Made by a program: the position numbers and the translations under genes. A DNA stretch of 54,734 nucleotides from Flavobacteriales bacterium BRH_c54 (GTDB lineage Bacteria; Bacteroidota; Bacteroidia; Flavobacteriales_E; Vicingaceae): positions 1 through 54,734 of the forward strand of contig LADZ01000059.1 in assembly GCA_000961845.1 (NCBI GenBank). The letters run 5' to 3'. The notes under the pieces were generated by a model. It did no database searches and was not told the DNA's origin. It saw only the letters and a list, made by a program, of their open reading frames with translations. Shown one piece after another: positions 14,892 through 24,697 of this stretch. The stretch's first letter is position 1. The number at the start of each line of letters is the position of its first letter.

Positions 14892-16217
14892 TTACTGATT
14901 TTTAGTGTTGATGGTTTGAAAACCAATAAGTTCATCATAAATTCTATTGGGTAGCCTGTGGTAAACCAACACCATGTAATCGTTTTCGGTTTGGGAGTGC
15001 GAACCTTCAATTTCTGTCATGTCGCCCGTAGTTTTAGCACCATCTTTTAATAGGCAATAGGTGTAATTATAAAAACCTTGCTTAAGCATAACATCTGTAG
15101 TATAGCTGCTCGAGGCAGAATCGTAAGCCATTTTAAAGTCATCTTTAAATTTCCAATCGCTTAGTTTACCAAACACATAAAAAACACCATCTTTAGGAGG
15201 AACATTGGCTAGTGTAAAATGTACATTAACATAGTCAGCTTCTACTTCGCTTCTTTCTCCTTCGTTTCGTTTAATCAAAAAGTTTCCGTTAATATCGGGA
15301 TTGGTCGTATATCGTTTATACGATCGGTTTTCATCCGGTACCAAGTAAGCCTCATTCATTTTCTTTACGCTGTTGAATTCAATGCGCTCTACATTTAAGG
15401 TTTGGTAACGGATACTTTTTAAATCAAACTCTCTAAACTCGTTGTTACCATAAAAGCTATTTTCCGTTTCATAATCATATACCAATTCCTGTCCTTTAAT
15501 AAAACGGGGTGGAAGGTTGTAAATGGCATTGTCCCATCTAAAGTTTTGCATAATTACTACTTGTAAGTCCTTAAAAGGGTCAATAATTTCGTAGCCGGTA
15601 TGGTCGATGTTAAAATCAATTTCTTGTTTGGTAAACTGATGTTCTACATTGGTAGCTCTTTTTGGGTCGATGATAATAGAAACTTTGCTGTCATAAACCA
15701 TAAATCGTTTAGTAAGCATGGGTTTATCTTCTTTTCCGTTTTCGTAAACCTTTATAAGATAATTGCCCGATTTGGTAAATGAGATGTTTTCGTTAGGGAT
15801 TTGTAATTGGTAATGTAAATAAGGGATATCTGTATTAATAGAATATTGGTAATCGAAAATGATATCTTCAAAAAAGCCATTAATGTATTCGTTAGGTCTA
15901 AGGTCGGAAGGAGTCCAGTTGGCATTGCAATGCACAACAGAGTAATAATAATCTCGGGGAAGGGTTTTAAAATCATCAAAGCTTAACAGCAATTGTTCGG
16001 TTCCGTTTAATGGAATTATAGGATTACTTAAAGGGGTTCCTGTGTGATGAAGTAGTACCGTTTTTATATGATCAACATAAATATAGTCTTCATATCTTAA
16101 ATAATTATTGCCTGTATAATCGTCCGAAATAGTTTCTTTTGATATAAAACTTGAAATAAAAATAAATAAGCTAATAGAAAATGCAGAAATAACTATTATT
16201 GGGAAGATTTTTTTCAT
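14892..16217 (-). CDS. Type IX secretion system plug protein (DUF5103 family)
   Basis: A 441-residue exported protein with an N-terminal hydrophobic signal (residues 5-25). It matches the DUF5103/T9SS plug family: EDYIYVDHIKTVLLHHTGTP, then LLLSFDDF, DYYYSVVHCNANWTPSDLRP, and NEYINGFFEDIIFDYQYS are family landmarks, and a later immunoglobulin-like segment includes GVFYVFGKLSDWKF. In Flavobacterium the plug seals the periplasmic side of the SprA translocon. The SprA gene is not in this window. Other T9SS items in the window (PorP/SprF, sorting domains) agree with a working system. It lies upstream of tauE/cysH on the same strand and may head that transcript. Confidence 0.88.
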   Translation of the reverse strand: MKKIFPIIVISAFSISLFIFISSFISKETISDDYTGNNYLRYEDYIYVDHIKTVLLHHTGTPLSNPIIPLNGTEQLLLSFDDFKTLPRDYYYSVVHCNANWTPSDLRPNEYINGFFEDIIFDYQYSINTDIPYLHYQLQIPNENISFTKSGNYLIKVYENGKEDKPMLTKRFMVYDSKVSIIIDPKRATNVEHQFTKQEIDFNIDHTGYEIIDPFKDLQVVIMQNFRWDNAIYNLPPRFIKGQELVYDYETENSFYGNNEFREFDLKSIRYQTLNVERIEFNSVKKMNEAYLVPDENRSYKRYTTNPDINGNFLIKRNEGERSEVEADYVNVHFTLANVPPKDGVFYVFGKLSDWKFKDDFKMAYDSASSSYTTDVMLKQGFYNYTYCLLKDGAKTTGDMTEIEGSHSQTENDYMVLVYHRLPNRIYDELIGFQTINTKNQ

Positions 16218-16375
16218 TGAATAAAGAAAATTAAAATAAATAAAACGTTGGTTATCAAAACGTCAACATTTAAGCCAAAAAAGGTGTTAATAAAAATATT
16301 CATCAGTAAAATTAAGATATTAAGCGATGTTAAGCGAGTAGTTGTCAAATAAAGTTTATTTTTTTTAATATTTCC

Positions 16376-16405
16376 TTTGCCAGATTACCGAATTTTATAA
16401 TTTTG
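16376..16405 (+). promoter_or_regulatory. Bacteroidota-type promoter of the nqr operon
   Basis: TTTG at 16376-16379 and TAATTTTG at 16398-16405 are separated by 18 bases, fitting the Bacteroidota primary sigma consensus TTTG-N(18-20)-TAnnTTTG. The -7 box lies 29 bases before the nqrA ATG, giving a short leader. The rest of the 217-base divergent spacer (16218-16434) shows no gene. Confidence 0.65.
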
Positions 16406-16434
16406 TCGCAGTTATAATTTAATCTAAAAAAACT

Positions 16435-17784
16435 ATGTCAAAAGACGTTAAGATTAAAAGGGGAGCAAATATTAACCTAAAAGGTGCTGCCGAAAAATTA
16501 CACACTAATACTATTACTGCAACGGAAGTTGTTTTAAAGCCTACTGATTTTCCTACTTTAATACCCAAACTTTCTGTAAAAGTTGGTGATAAAGTTAAAG
16601 CAGGTTCTCCGTTATTTTATAATAAAGAGATAGAAGAGGTTTTATTTACATCACCGGTTAGCGGAGAAGTGATAGATGTTGTTAGAGGTGATAAAAGAAA
16701 AATTTTAGAAGTAAAAGTAAAAGCTGATGCTGAAATTCAATACGAATCTTTTAAGCAAGCAGATGCTTCAACGTTGTCGAGAGAAGAAGTGAAAGAAAAT
16801 ATGCTGAAAAGTGGTGTTTGGCCATTTATCAGACAACGTCCTTATGATATAATTGCCAATCCTAAAGATACGCCAAAAGCTATACATGTTACAGCGATAG
16901 ATACAGCTCCATTAGCACCGGATTATGGTTTTATTGCTCATGGTAAATCAGCTGAATTTCAGGCAGGATTAGATGCATTAGTAAAACTTACAGATGGTAA
17001 AGTTCATTTAAACATAAATGGAAATACAAATGCTGATGAAGTATTTACAACTGCCAAAAATGTTCAGATAAACAGAATTGCGGGACCACACCCTGCAGGG
17101 AATGTAGGTATTCAAATTCATCATATAGAACCAATAAACAAAGGTGACATTGTTTGGACACTTAAAGCACTAGATGTGTTAACTATTGGTAAGTTATTTA
17201 AAGAAGGTAAATTTGATGCAACTCGTTCTATTGCTTTTGCCGGTTCTTTAGTAAAGAAACCAGCTTATATTAAAACCGTTTTAGGAGCTAAAATAGATGC
17301 TATTGTTAAAGGAAATGTAGAAGAGGGCGGAAGATACATTAGCGGAAATCCATTAACAGGAACAAAAATTTCTGAAGATGGTCATTTAAGTTTTTACGAT
17401 TACCAACTAACGGTTATACCAGAAGGTGGAAACAACCAGTTTTTTGGTTGGTTAGCTCCCGGTTTCGATAAATTTAGTCTTTCAGGAACATTTTTCTCTA
17501 AATTGATGCCTAACAAAAAGTACGATTTAAATACCAATATGAACGGTGAAGAAAGATCGTTGGTAGTTACAGGCGAATACGAGAAAGTTTTCCCTATGGA
17601 TATTTATCCGGTTCAACTACTAAAATCTATTATGGTAGATGATATTGATAACATGGAAAAATTAGGTATTTATGAAGTAGCTCCTGAAGATTTTGCACTT
17701 TGCGAGTATGCGTGTACTTCAAAAACTCCTGTTCAACAGTATGTTAGAGAAGGGTTGAATAAGCTTAAAAAAGAAATGAGCTAA
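16435..17784 (+). CDS. nqrA: Na+-translocating NADH:quinone reductase subunit A
   Basis: A 449-residue peripheral cytoplasmic subunit of the Na+-NQR complex. Family landmarks are the biotinyl-lipoyl-like start KIKRGANINLKGAAEK, ATEVVLKPTDFPTLIPKLSV, GVWPFIRQRPYDIIANP, HPAGNVGIQIHHIEPI and the C-terminal EYACTSKTPVQQYVREGL. NqrA is linked to quinone binding. It is the first gene of a complete six-gene operon, followed by nqrB after 48 bases. Length is normal. Confidence 0.97.
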   Translation: MSKDVKIKRGANINLKGAAEKLHTNTITATEVVLKPTDFPTLIPKLSVKVGDKVKAGSPLFYNKEIEEVLFTSPVSGEVIDVVRGDKRKILEVKVKADAEIQYESFKQADASTLSREEVKENMLKSGVWPFIRQRPYDIIANPKDTPKAIHVTAIDTAPLAPDYGFIAHGKSAEFQAGLDALVKLTDGKVHLNINGNTNADEVFTTAKNVQINRIAGPHPAGNVGIQIHHIEPINKGDIVWTLKALDVLTIGKLFKEGKFDATRSIAFAGSLVKKPAYIKTVLGAKIDAIVKGNVEEGGRYISGNPLTGTKISEDGHLSFYDYQLTVIPEGGNNQFFGWLAPGFDKFSLSGTFFSKLMPNKKYDLNTNMNGEERSLVVTGEYEKVFPMDIYPVQLLKSIMVDDIDNMEKLGIYEVAPEDFALCEYACTSKTPVQQYVREGLNKLKKEMS

Positions 17785-17832
17785 TAATAAATATAAAAGT
17801 AAACTGTAAGCACTTACACTTATAAAAATAAT

Positions 17833-19023
17833 ATGAAAGCATTAGATAATTTTATGCAAAAAATTAAACCGAAAGCTGACGGAAAATTTCCTTTGGCTTA
17901 TACGGTTTGGGATGGAATGTACACCTTGTTTTTTGTACCTGGTCATACTAATAAAAACGGGGTACACATTAGAGATGGAATAGATTTAAAAAGAACCATG
18001 GTAATGGTTATTTTGGCGTTAGTTCCTTCTTTATTATTTGGTATTTACAATGTAGGACATCAACATTTTTTAGCATTAGGAGAGGTAACAACAGCCAATC
18101 ATGTGTGTGATATGTTTTGGGATAAATTTATTTTTGGAGCGTTGAAAGTACTTCCAATAATAATTGTTTCTTATGGTGTTGGGTTAGGTGTAGAATTTAT
18201 TTTTGCTGCATTTAATAAACATGCTATTCAAGAAGGATTTTTGGTTTCCGGGATGTTAATTCCATTAATCTTACCGATTGATGTACCATTATGGATGGTA
18301 GGAGTAGCAACTGTTTTTGCTGTTGTAATAGGTAAAGAAGTATTTGGAGGAACAGGAATGAACATTGTAAATGTTGCATTAACTGCCAGAGCATTTTTAT
18401 TCTTTGCATACCCAACCAAAATGTCGGGTGACGAAGTTTGGGTAAATACCAGCTTAGAAGAAGGTCAACAATTAGTTGATGGTTTTTCAGGAGCTACACC
18501 ATTAGCACAAGCAGTTAAAGGAGGTACAGAAGCGTTAAATACAATGAATGCCAGTGTTATGGAATCATTTATTGGTTTTATTCCGGGTTCTATTGGAGAG
18601 ACTTCTACTTTAGCAATAGGGTTGGGAGCTTTATTATTATTAATTACAGGTATTGCGAGTTGGAGAATAATGTTATCCACTTTTTTAGGTGGTTACGTTA
18701 TGGCATTGTTATTTAATTTATGGGGAGCAAATCCATTTATGGAGTTAACACCAATGCATCAATTAGTAATAGGAGGATTTGCATTTGGAGCTGTGTTTAT
18801 GGCAACCGACCCTGTTACAGGTTCTCAAACAAATACGGGTAAATACATATATGGATTTTTAATAGGAATATTTGCTATTATGATTAGAGTATTTAACCCG
18901 GCATATCCGGAAGGAGTAATGTTAGCTATTTTATTCATGAATATTATGGCTCCGTTAATCGACCATTATGTTATTGCTGCAAATATTAAAAAAAGACTTA
19001 AAAGAGTTAGTGTTAAAGCTTAA
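17833..19023 (+). CDS. nqrB: Na+-translocating NADH:quinone reductase subunit B
   Basis: A 396-residue integral membrane subunit with about ten helices. The covalent FMN attachment site is Thr222 in DGFSGATPLAQ, matching the flavinylation motif attached through phosphoester linkage by ApbE-type transferases. Segment GKEVFGGTGMNIVNVALTAR is conserved in the family, as is FMATDPVTGSQTNTGKYIYG. NqrB holds Na+- and quinone-related functions. An ApbE gene is not in this window. It starts 48 bases after nqrA and ends 11 bases before nqrC. Confidence 0.97.
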   Translation: MKALDNFMQKIKPKADGKFPLAYTVWDGMYTLFFVPGHTNKNGVHIRDGIDLKRTMVMVILALVPSLLFGIYNVGHQHFLALGEVTTANHVCDMFWDKFIFGALKVLPIIIVSYGVGLGVEFIFAAFNKHAIQEGFLVSGMLIPLILPIDVPLWMVGVATVFAVVIGKEVFGGTGMNIVNVALTARAFLFFAYPTKMSGDEVWVNTSLEEGQQLVDGFSGATPLAQAVKGGTEALNTMNASVMESFIGFIPGSIGETSTLAIGLGALLLLITGIASWRIMLSTFLGGYVMALLFNLWGANPFMELTPMHQLVIGGFAFGAVFMATDPVTGSQTNTGKYIYGFLIGIFAIMIRVFNPAYPEGVMLAILFMNIMAPLIDHYVIAANIKKRLKRVSVKA

Positions 19024-19034
19024 ACTATAAAAAA

Positions 19035-19721
19035 ATGGATGTAAATAGTAATAAATATACCATAGGATTCTCAATCGTAATGGTAGTAATAGTAGCACTA
19101 TTGTTGGCTTTTGCTTCAGAAGGTTTAAAACCGATGCAAAATCAAAACATAGAACGAGAAAAAATGCAAAATATTCTTAAGTCTGTTGGTATAGAGGTAA
19201 CAAGAGATGAAGCTCAGGATGCTTATAATAAATACATTACAGAAGAAATTGTATTGAACGATAAAGGTGAGCAAATTGAAGGAGATGCATTTAAAGTAGA
19301 TATTTTAAAAGAATACAAATCAGGTGGACAAAAAAACTTTCCGATTTTTATTTATGAAAGTGAAGGAAGCAAAAAGTACATTATTCCATTAGTAGGAAAA
19401 GGACTTTGGGGACCAATTTGGGGATATATTGCACTTGAATCAGATAAAAATACTGTAGCAGGAGCTTCTTTCGATCATAAAGGAGAAACTCCGGGATTAG
19501 GAGCAGAAATTAACCAAGGATGGTTTCAAGAACCATTTGTAGGGAAGAAAATTTTTGACGAATCAGGAGATTATCAATCTATTAGAGTAATTAAAGGTGG
19601 TGCTCCGGAAGGTGATAAGCATGGTGTTGATGCTATTAGTGGCGGAACAATTACCAGTAATGGTGTTACTGAAATGTTAGTAAGAACACTAAAAATTTAT
19701 GAACCTTATTTAAAATCTTAA
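19035..19721 (+). CDS. nqrC: Na+-translocating NADH:quinone reductase subunit C
   Basis: A 228-residue subunit with one N-terminal membrane helix (about residues 9-27) and a periplasmic FMN domain. The flavinylation site is Thr205 in DAISGGTITSNGV, where most families read SGAT; Thr is preserved, so covalent FMN is still expected. ETPGLGAEINQGWF is another family hallmark. Spacing of 11 and 12 bases to nqrB and nqrD supports tight operon organisation. Confidence 0.96.
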   Translation: MDVNSNKYTIGFSIVMVVIVALLLAFASEGLKPMQNQNIEREKMQNILKSVGIEVTRDEAQDAYNKYITEEIVLNDKGEQIEGDAFKVDILKEYKSGGQKNFPIFIYESEGSKKYIIPLVGKGLWGPIWGYIALESDKNTVAGASFDHKGETPGLGAEINQGWFQEPFVGKKIFDESGDYQSIRVIKGGAPEGDKHGVDAISGGTITSNGVTEMLVRTLKIYEPYLKS

Positions 19722-19733
19722 CACTATAAAATT

Positions 19734-20390
19734 ATGAGCGAATCATTATTTTCTAAGAAAAACATGAAACTTATTAAGGACCCCCTTAATGACGATAATC
19801 CAATTACCGTTCAAGTTTTAGGTATCTGTTCAGCATTAGCAATTACCGTTAAAGTTGAAACAGCTTTTGTAATGGCAATATCTGTATTGTTTGTGTTAAT
19901 AGGAGCCAATGTTATTGTTTCTTTGTTAAGAAAGGTAATACCATCTAGAATTAGAATTATTGTTCAATTGGTAATTGTAGCAAGTTTGGTAATTTTAGTT
20001 GACCAAGTGCTTAAAGCCTTTGTTTATGATGTGAGTAAACAACTTTCGGTATTCGTAGGGCTTATTATTACCAACTGTATTATTATGGGAAGGTTGGAAG
20101 CATTTGCTTTAGGAAACAAACCCGGAGCTTCATTTTTAGATGCGGTAGGAAATGCTTTTGGATATGGAATGATTTTAATTGTTGTTGCATTTTTCAGAGA
20201 ATTATTTGGTTCGGGTACATTAACATTGCCTGTGGTAGGTAAAATAGAAATCTTAACAAGTTTAGCCAATAATACAGGTTACGAACACAATGGTTTAATG
20301 ATTCTACCTCCAATGGCTTTAATTACCGTGGGTATCTATATTTGGATACAAAGAAGTAGAAACAGAAAACTAATTGAAGAAAATCATTAA
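19734..20390 (+). CDS. nqrD: Na+-translocating NADH:quinone reductase subunit D
   Basis: A 218-residue integral membrane subunit, homologous to NqrE and RnfE. Typical segments are NPITVQVLGICSALAIT near the N-terminus, then FVGLIITNCIIMGRLEAFA and SFLDAVGNAFGYGMILI. A conserved Cys occurs in each half (Cys32 in LGICSALA and Cys115 in IITNCIIMGR); NqrD and NqrE together hold an intramembrane iron centre in the characterised complex. Six helices are visible. It follows nqrC by 12 bases. Confidence 0.96.
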   Translation: MSESLFSKKNMKLIKDPLNDDNPITVQVLGICSALAITVKVETAFVMAISVLFVLIGANVIVSLLRKVIPSRIRIIVQLVIVASLVILVDQVLKAFVYDVSKQLSVFVGLIITNCIIMGRLEAFALGNKPGASFLDAVGNAFGYGMILIVVAFFRELFGSGTLTLPVVGKIEILTSLANNTGYEHNGLMILPPMALITVGIYIWIQRSRNRKLIEENH

Positions 20391-20416
20391 TTATAAAAGC
20401 ATTAAATTAACGACTC

Positions 20417-21031
20417 ATGGAATATTTTAACATTTTCGTAAAGGGTATCTTCATAGAAAATATGATTTTCGCCTATTTCTTAGGGATGTGCTCTTACCTG
20501 GCTGTATCAAAAACAGTAACAACAGCTAACGGATTAGGGTTGGCAGTAATATTTGTATTAGGAGTAACCGTTCCTATTAACTATTTATTAGAAAACTATG
20601 TATTGAAAGAAGGTGCTTTATCTTGGTTAGGAGAAGAATATGCAACTATGGATTTAAGCTTTTTGAGCTTTATCATGTTCATTGCAGTTATTGCATCAAC
20701 TGTTCAAATAGTAGAAATGGCTGTTGAAAAATTTGCTCCTGCTTTGTACGGTGCATTAGGTATTTTCTTACCACTTATTGCGGTAAACTGTTCTATACTT
20801 GGTGGTGCATTGTTTATGCAAGAAAGACAGTATGTAAATATTGGAGAAGCATCAGTTTTCGGATTAGGTTCCGGAGTGGGCTGGTGGTTAGCAATTGTTG
20901 CCATTGCAGCTATTAGAGAAAAAATTAAATATTCTCATGTTCCAGGTCCATTAAGAGGTTTAGGTATTACCTTTATTATTTGTGGATTAATGGGAGTTGC
21001 TTTTATGAGCTTCATGGGAATTGAACTTTAA
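20417..21031 (+). CDS. nqrE: Na+-translocating NADH:quinone reductase subunit E
   Basis: A 204-residue six-helix membrane subunit paired with NqrD in inverted topology. Landmarks are [20 protein letters not shown] at the start and [20 protein letters not shown] in the middle, each with one of the conserved iron-ligand cysteines. The end, [19 protein letters not shown], is normal. It lies between nqrD (26-base gap) and nqrF (30-base gap). Confidence 0.97.
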   Translation: MEYFNIFVKGIFIENMIFAYFLGMCSYLAVSKTVTTANGLGLAVIFVLGVTVPINYLLENYVLKEGALSWLGEEYATMDLSFLSFIMFIAVIASTVQIVEMAVEKFAPALYGALGIFLPLIAVNCSILGGALFMQERQYVNIGEASVFGLGSGVGWWLAIVAIAAIREKIKYSHVPGPLRGLGITFIICGLMGVAFMSFMGIEL

Positions 21032-21061
21032 TTAAAAATTACGTAACAAATATATTCAGAT

Positions 21062-22372
21062 ATGTTTTTAGCAATCAGCACAGCAACAATTATAGTTGCA
21101 GTTATAGTTTTCACAATTGTAACATTATTGTTAGTATTATTACTGCTTTGGGCTAAGTCAAAATTGACAAGTTCAGGACCGGTAAAAATTACCATTAACC
21201 ATGATAAAGTTTTAGAAGTAGAAGCGGGAAGTACGCTGTTAAATACGTTGAGTAATCAAGGAATTTTCTTACCTTCTGCTTGTGGTGGTGGCGGAACTTG
21301 TATTCAATGCAAGTGTGAGGTTAAAAGTGGTGGTGGAAGTATTTTACCAACAGAGGAACCTCATTTTTCCAGAAAGGAAATTGCTCAAGGTATGAGATTA
21401 GGCTGCCAGGTGAAGGTGAAAGAAGACATGGAAATTGAAATTGAAGAGGAAATTTTAGGAATTAAAGAATGGGAAGCAACAGTTGTTTCTAACTACAATG
21501 TGGCTACCTTTATTAAAGAGTTTATTGTAGAAATCCCTGAAGATATGGACTACAAAGCCGGTGGGTACATTCAAATTAAAATTCCACCATGTACTATTAA
21601 GTATGAGGAAATGGATATAACAGCCCATCCTCAAGATCATCCGGGAGAGCCAGATAAATTTAAACCGGATTGGGATAAATTTAAATTATGGCCATTAGTG
21701 ATGAAGAATGATGAAGAGGTTGTTAGAGCTTATTCAATGGCTTCTTACCCTGCTGAAGGAAGAAAAATTATGTTGAATGTACGTATTGCGACTCCTCCTT
21801 TTGATAGAGATAAAGGTGATTGGATGGATGTAAACCCAGGTGTAGCATCATCTTATATTTTCAACCAAAAACAAGGAGATAAAGTAGTTATTTCAGGTCC
21901 TTACGGTGAATTCTTTATTAACCATTCTGATGCTGAAATGTTATATATTGGTGGTGGTGCAGGAATGGCTCCAATGCGTTCTCACTTATACGAATTATTT
22001 AAAACCATTAAAACCAACAGAAAAGTTACTTATTGGTATGGAGGTAGATCTAAAGCAGAATTGTTTTACATCCACTATTTTAGAGATTTGGAAAAAGACT
22101 TCCCTAACTTTAAGTTTTACTTAGCACTTTCTGAACCATTAGAATCTGATAACTGGAAAGTTAAAAAAGATATTCATGATGAAGAAGGAGATGGTTTTGT
22201 AGGCTTTATTCACCAAGTCGTAATAGACCAGTATTTAAGTAAACATGATTCTCCCGAAGATATAGAATTTTATTTCTGTGGTCCACCTTTAATGAACAAT
22301 GCTGTTACAAAAATGTGTGACGATTGGGGTGTACCTCCTGAAAATGTAAGATTTGATGACTTTGGAGGATAA
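21062..22372 (+). CDS. nqrF: Na+-translocating NADH:quinone reductase subunit F
   Basis: A 436-residue NADH-oxidising subunit. After one N-terminal helix (about residues 8-30) comes a 2Fe-2S ferredoxin domain with Cys74, Cys80, Cys83 and Cys115 (ACGGGGTCIQCKC and RLGCQVKV). A ferredoxin reductase-type module follows: the FAD-binding motif RAYSMASYP, the NADH-binding GGGAGMAPMRSHLYELF, and the C-terminal FYFCGPPLMN with FDDFGG at the end. It is the electron entry point of the complex and the last gene of the operon; a strong terminator follows 27 bases downstream. Confidence 0.97.
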   Translation: MFLAISTATIIVAVIVFTIVTLLLVLLLLWAKSKLTSSGPVKITINHDKVLEVEAGSTLLNTLSNQGIFLPSACGGGGTCIQCKCEVKSGGGSILPTEEPHFSRKEIAQGMRLGCQVKVKEDMEIEIEEEILGIKEWEATVVSNYNVATFIKEFIVEIPEDMDYKAGGYIQIKIPPCTIKYEEMDITAHPQDHPGEPDKFKPDWDKFKLWPLVMKNDEEVVRAYSMASYPAEGRKIMLNVRIATPPFDRDKGDWMDVNPGVASSYIFNQKQGDKVVISGPYGEFFINHSDAEMLYIGGGAGMAPMRSHLYELFKTIKTNRKVTYWYGGRSKAELFYIHYFRDLEKDFPNFKFYLALSEPLESDNWKVKKDIHDEEGDGFVGFIHQVVIDQYLSKHDSPEDIEFYFCGPPLMNNAVTKMCDDWGVPPENVRFDDFGG

Positions 22373-22399
22373 TATTTCTCCTATTTAGATAAAAATTTA

Positions 22400-22434
22400 A
22401 AGACCGAACAATTAATTGTTCGGTCTTTTTTGTT
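22400..22434 (+). terminator. Rho-independent terminator of the nqr operon
   Basis: AAGACCGAACAATT (22400-22413) is followed directly by its perfect complement AATTGTTCGGTCTT and a T-rich run ending TTTTTTG. The 14-base stem starts 28 bases after the nqrF stop. The following 160 bases to the next gene are A/T-rich, with no other feature seen. Confidence 0.9.
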
Positions 22435-22595
22435 TTAAATAGTTTGTTAAGTTGATATACATATTTCTATTTCTGGCTAATTACTTATCTAACTCTTAAG
22501 TATAAATACTGAGTTTTAAAATTCTAATATACCAAAACATGCTTATTAAATTTTGATAATGAATAGTTTACTTTGCACTTATAAATACAGACTAA

Positions 22596-24527
22596 ATGAA
22601 ATACATTTCAAAAATTATTATTACCAATATTATTTTAGTGCTTATTGCAGCATCTATAATAATCATGACCATGATGCTTTTAAAGTTAAAAAGCACGGAA
22701 ACCAGTTTAACTCATTCGCTTACTCAAAAGTTTATGGTTTCATCAGAACATAAACTAAACGATTTTTTTGAAACTGTTGGCAGGGCCATACTTGTTGAAA
22801 AAGAAAGAAAACAACAAACATCTTATTTAAACATGTCTGAAGTGCAGGTGGTAGATTATTTTATGCCTGTTCTTAAAAACTATCCACAAATTTCATCTAT
22901 AGGAATAGCTAATGAAAAATCCTATGAAATAGATTTGTTCTCTGATGGAGCAGAGGTATTTACTCGAAAAGTTGATTTAAAGATTAATGATAATGTTGCT
23001 CAATTTAGTCAGTGGAAAAAAGAAGGAGATTCTTTATATACAATAAAATCTTGGGAAAATCCATTGATAAAATTACCTTCGGAAAGAGATTGGCATACTA
23101 ATGCTATGAAAAAACTTTATGATAATGAAGTTACCTGGACAACTCCCTATATTTTTAACACTAATAGTGAAATCGGATTAACCGCTTCTATAGGGTGGGA
23201 AGATATATATACTAATGAAATTACCATTTTGGCTTATGATGTTACTTTAACTAATCTTACCAATTTTACTAAAGAGATAAAAGTTACACCTAACTCAATG
23301 ACTTTTATCGTTTCAGAAAGTTTAGATTATATAGCACTCCCTAATAATAATGTTGTTAAAAATCCAAAAGAAGCGTTGCTAAAATCAGTTCATCAGGTTA
23401 ATATTCCTGCTGTTGCTCATGCCTTTAATCACTGGGAAGAAAGTAAAGCGTTACTAACACAAACTTTTAAATATACAAGTAATAATAAAACTTGGTGGGC
23501 AAGTATAAAACCATTTCATTTAAATGAAAGCAGTGTTATGTATGTTGGTACTGTAATTCCACAACAGGATATAATTGAAATTTCTAATGATACGAGATAT
23601 TATATTGTTGGTGGATTTTGCATTTTATTTATACTATTACTTTTTGTACTTTACTATTCATTTCAAAATAAAAAGATCAATTACTTGCTAAAAAGAAAAC
23701 ATGGTGAAATATCTAAAATTAATAAAAATATTCAAGAGAAAAGTAAAGAAGTTAAAGATAGTATTCAATATGCAAAAAGAATACAATCAGCTATTTTAAC
23801 CTCTAAAGAAGAAGTTACTACAAACTTAAAAAACAGTCTGCTTATCTATTTGCCAAAAGATATTGTTGCCGGAGATTTTTACTGGCATAAACAAAAAGAT
23901 AATTTAGTATTTTATGCTGTAGCAGATTGTACCGGACATGGTGTTCCTGCAGCAATGATTTCTGTAATTTGTAATCATGCTTTAAATACCTGTGTAAACG
24001 ATTTTGGCTTAACAAACCCCGGTGAAATATTAGATAAGGCACGAGAAATTGTTATTGAGGCTTTTAATAACCAAGTAAATTCTATACAAGATGGAATGGA
24101 TATTTCACTTTGTGTATTAGATAAGAATGATATAGAAAAAGATGGTTTTTATTCATCATTACAATGGGCTGGAGCTAATAGTCCATTATGGTTAATAAGA
24201 CCCATTAAAGATAATGAAAGTGAATTGTTTGAATACAAACCTAACAAACAACCGGTTGGAAAAACATTAAACCCAACTCCATTTACAACCAATACTATTT
24301 CACTACAAAAAGAAGATAGTTTGTTTATTTTTTCTGATGGATTTTCTGACCAATTTGGGGGTAAAAAAGGAAAAAAATTCATGTCCAAACAATTTAAAGA
24401 ATTCTTACTATCTATAAATAACTTATCAATGGAGACTCAAAAAGAACTAATCTTAGAAAAATTTAGAGATTGGAAGGGCGATAATGAACAAGTAGATGAT
24501 GTTTGTATTATCGGTGTGAGAATTTGA
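22596..24527 (+). CDS. Membrane sensor protein with SpoIIE/PP2C-type phosphatase domain
   Basis: A 643-residue signalling protein. A membrane helix at about residues 8-28 is followed by an extracytoplasmic sensor region (30-333, probably Cache-like), a second helix near 334-356, a short coiled coil (KHGEISKINKNIQEKSKEVKD), then a cytoplasmic SpoIIE/PP2C phosphatase (about 410-643). Phosphatase motifs are PKDIVAGDFYWH, VADCTGHGVPAAM (metal-binding Asp, Gly-His-Gly), DGMDISLC, and SDGFSDQFGG. Such enzymes usually dephosphorylate anti-sigma antagonists, but no such partner is in the window. The phosphatase domain and its 3' flank closely resemble those of the next gene. Confidence 0.85.
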   Translation: MKYISKIIITNIILVLIAASIIIMTMMLLKLKSTETSLTHSLTQKFMVSSEHKLNDFFETVGRAILVEKERKQQTSYLNMSEVQVVDYFMPVLKNYPQISSIGIANEKSYEIDLFSDGAEVFTRKVDLKINDNVAQFSQWKKEGDSLYTIKSWENPLIKLPSERDWHTNAMKKLYDNEVTWTTPYIFNTNSEIGLTASIGWEDIYTNEITILAYDVTLTNLTNFTKEIKVTPNSMTFIVSESLDYIALPNNNVVKNPKEALLKSVHQVNIPAVAHAFNHWEESKALLTQTFKYTSNNKTWWASIKPFHLNESSVMYVGTVIPQQDIIEISNDTRYYIVGGFCILFILLLFVLYYSFQNKKINYLLKRKHGEISKINKNIQEKSKEVKDSIQYAKRIQSAILTSKEEVTTNLKNSLLIYLPKDIVAGDFYWHKQKDNLVFYAVADCTGHGVPAAMISVICNHALNTCVNDFGLTNPGEILDKAREIVIEAFNNQVNSIQDGMDISLCVLDKNDIEKDGFYSSLQWAGANSPLWLIRPIKDNESELFEYKPNKQPVGKTLNPTPFTTNTISLQKEDSLFIFSDGFSDQFGGKKGKKFMSKQFKEFLLSINNLSMETQKELILEKFRDWKGDNEQVDDVCIIGVRI

Positions 24528-24640
24528 CAACGTCAAAGAACGAGCACCAGATAATACAAATCCTCAACTCGATTGAGAATCCTATTATAATAATTTGAAT
24601 ATATTTTTCGGAGTGAGAATTTGATGAAAGAACAATACAA
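24525..24640 (+). repeat. 3' tail repeat of the phosphatase gene plus an orphan tail
   Basis: The stop codon and tail TGACAACGTCAAAGAACGAG, then AATCCTCAACTCGATTGAG (a weak hairpin), recur after the next phosphatase gene. At 24604-24633 a second tail, TTTTTCGGAGTGAGAATTTG followed by ATGAAAGAAC, repeats the end of the coding region (GVRI-stop) without any preceding gene body. Together they fill most of the 170-base gap. Confidence 0.55.
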
Positions 24641-24660
24641 CTGAACTGATTAATTTCATA

Positions 24661-24691
24661 TTTGGAAATGAACATTTAATCTATATATTTG
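24661..24691 (+). promoter_or_regulatory. Bacteroidota-type promoter abutting the start codon
   Basis: TTTG at 24661-24664 and TATATTTG at 24684-24691 are 19 bases apart, a very good match to the TTTG/TAnnTTTG consensus. The ATG of the TPR-phosphatase gene is at 24698, only 6 bases after the -7 box, so the transcript would start at or next to the start codon. Confidence 0.6.
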
Positions 24692-24697
24692 TATTTT

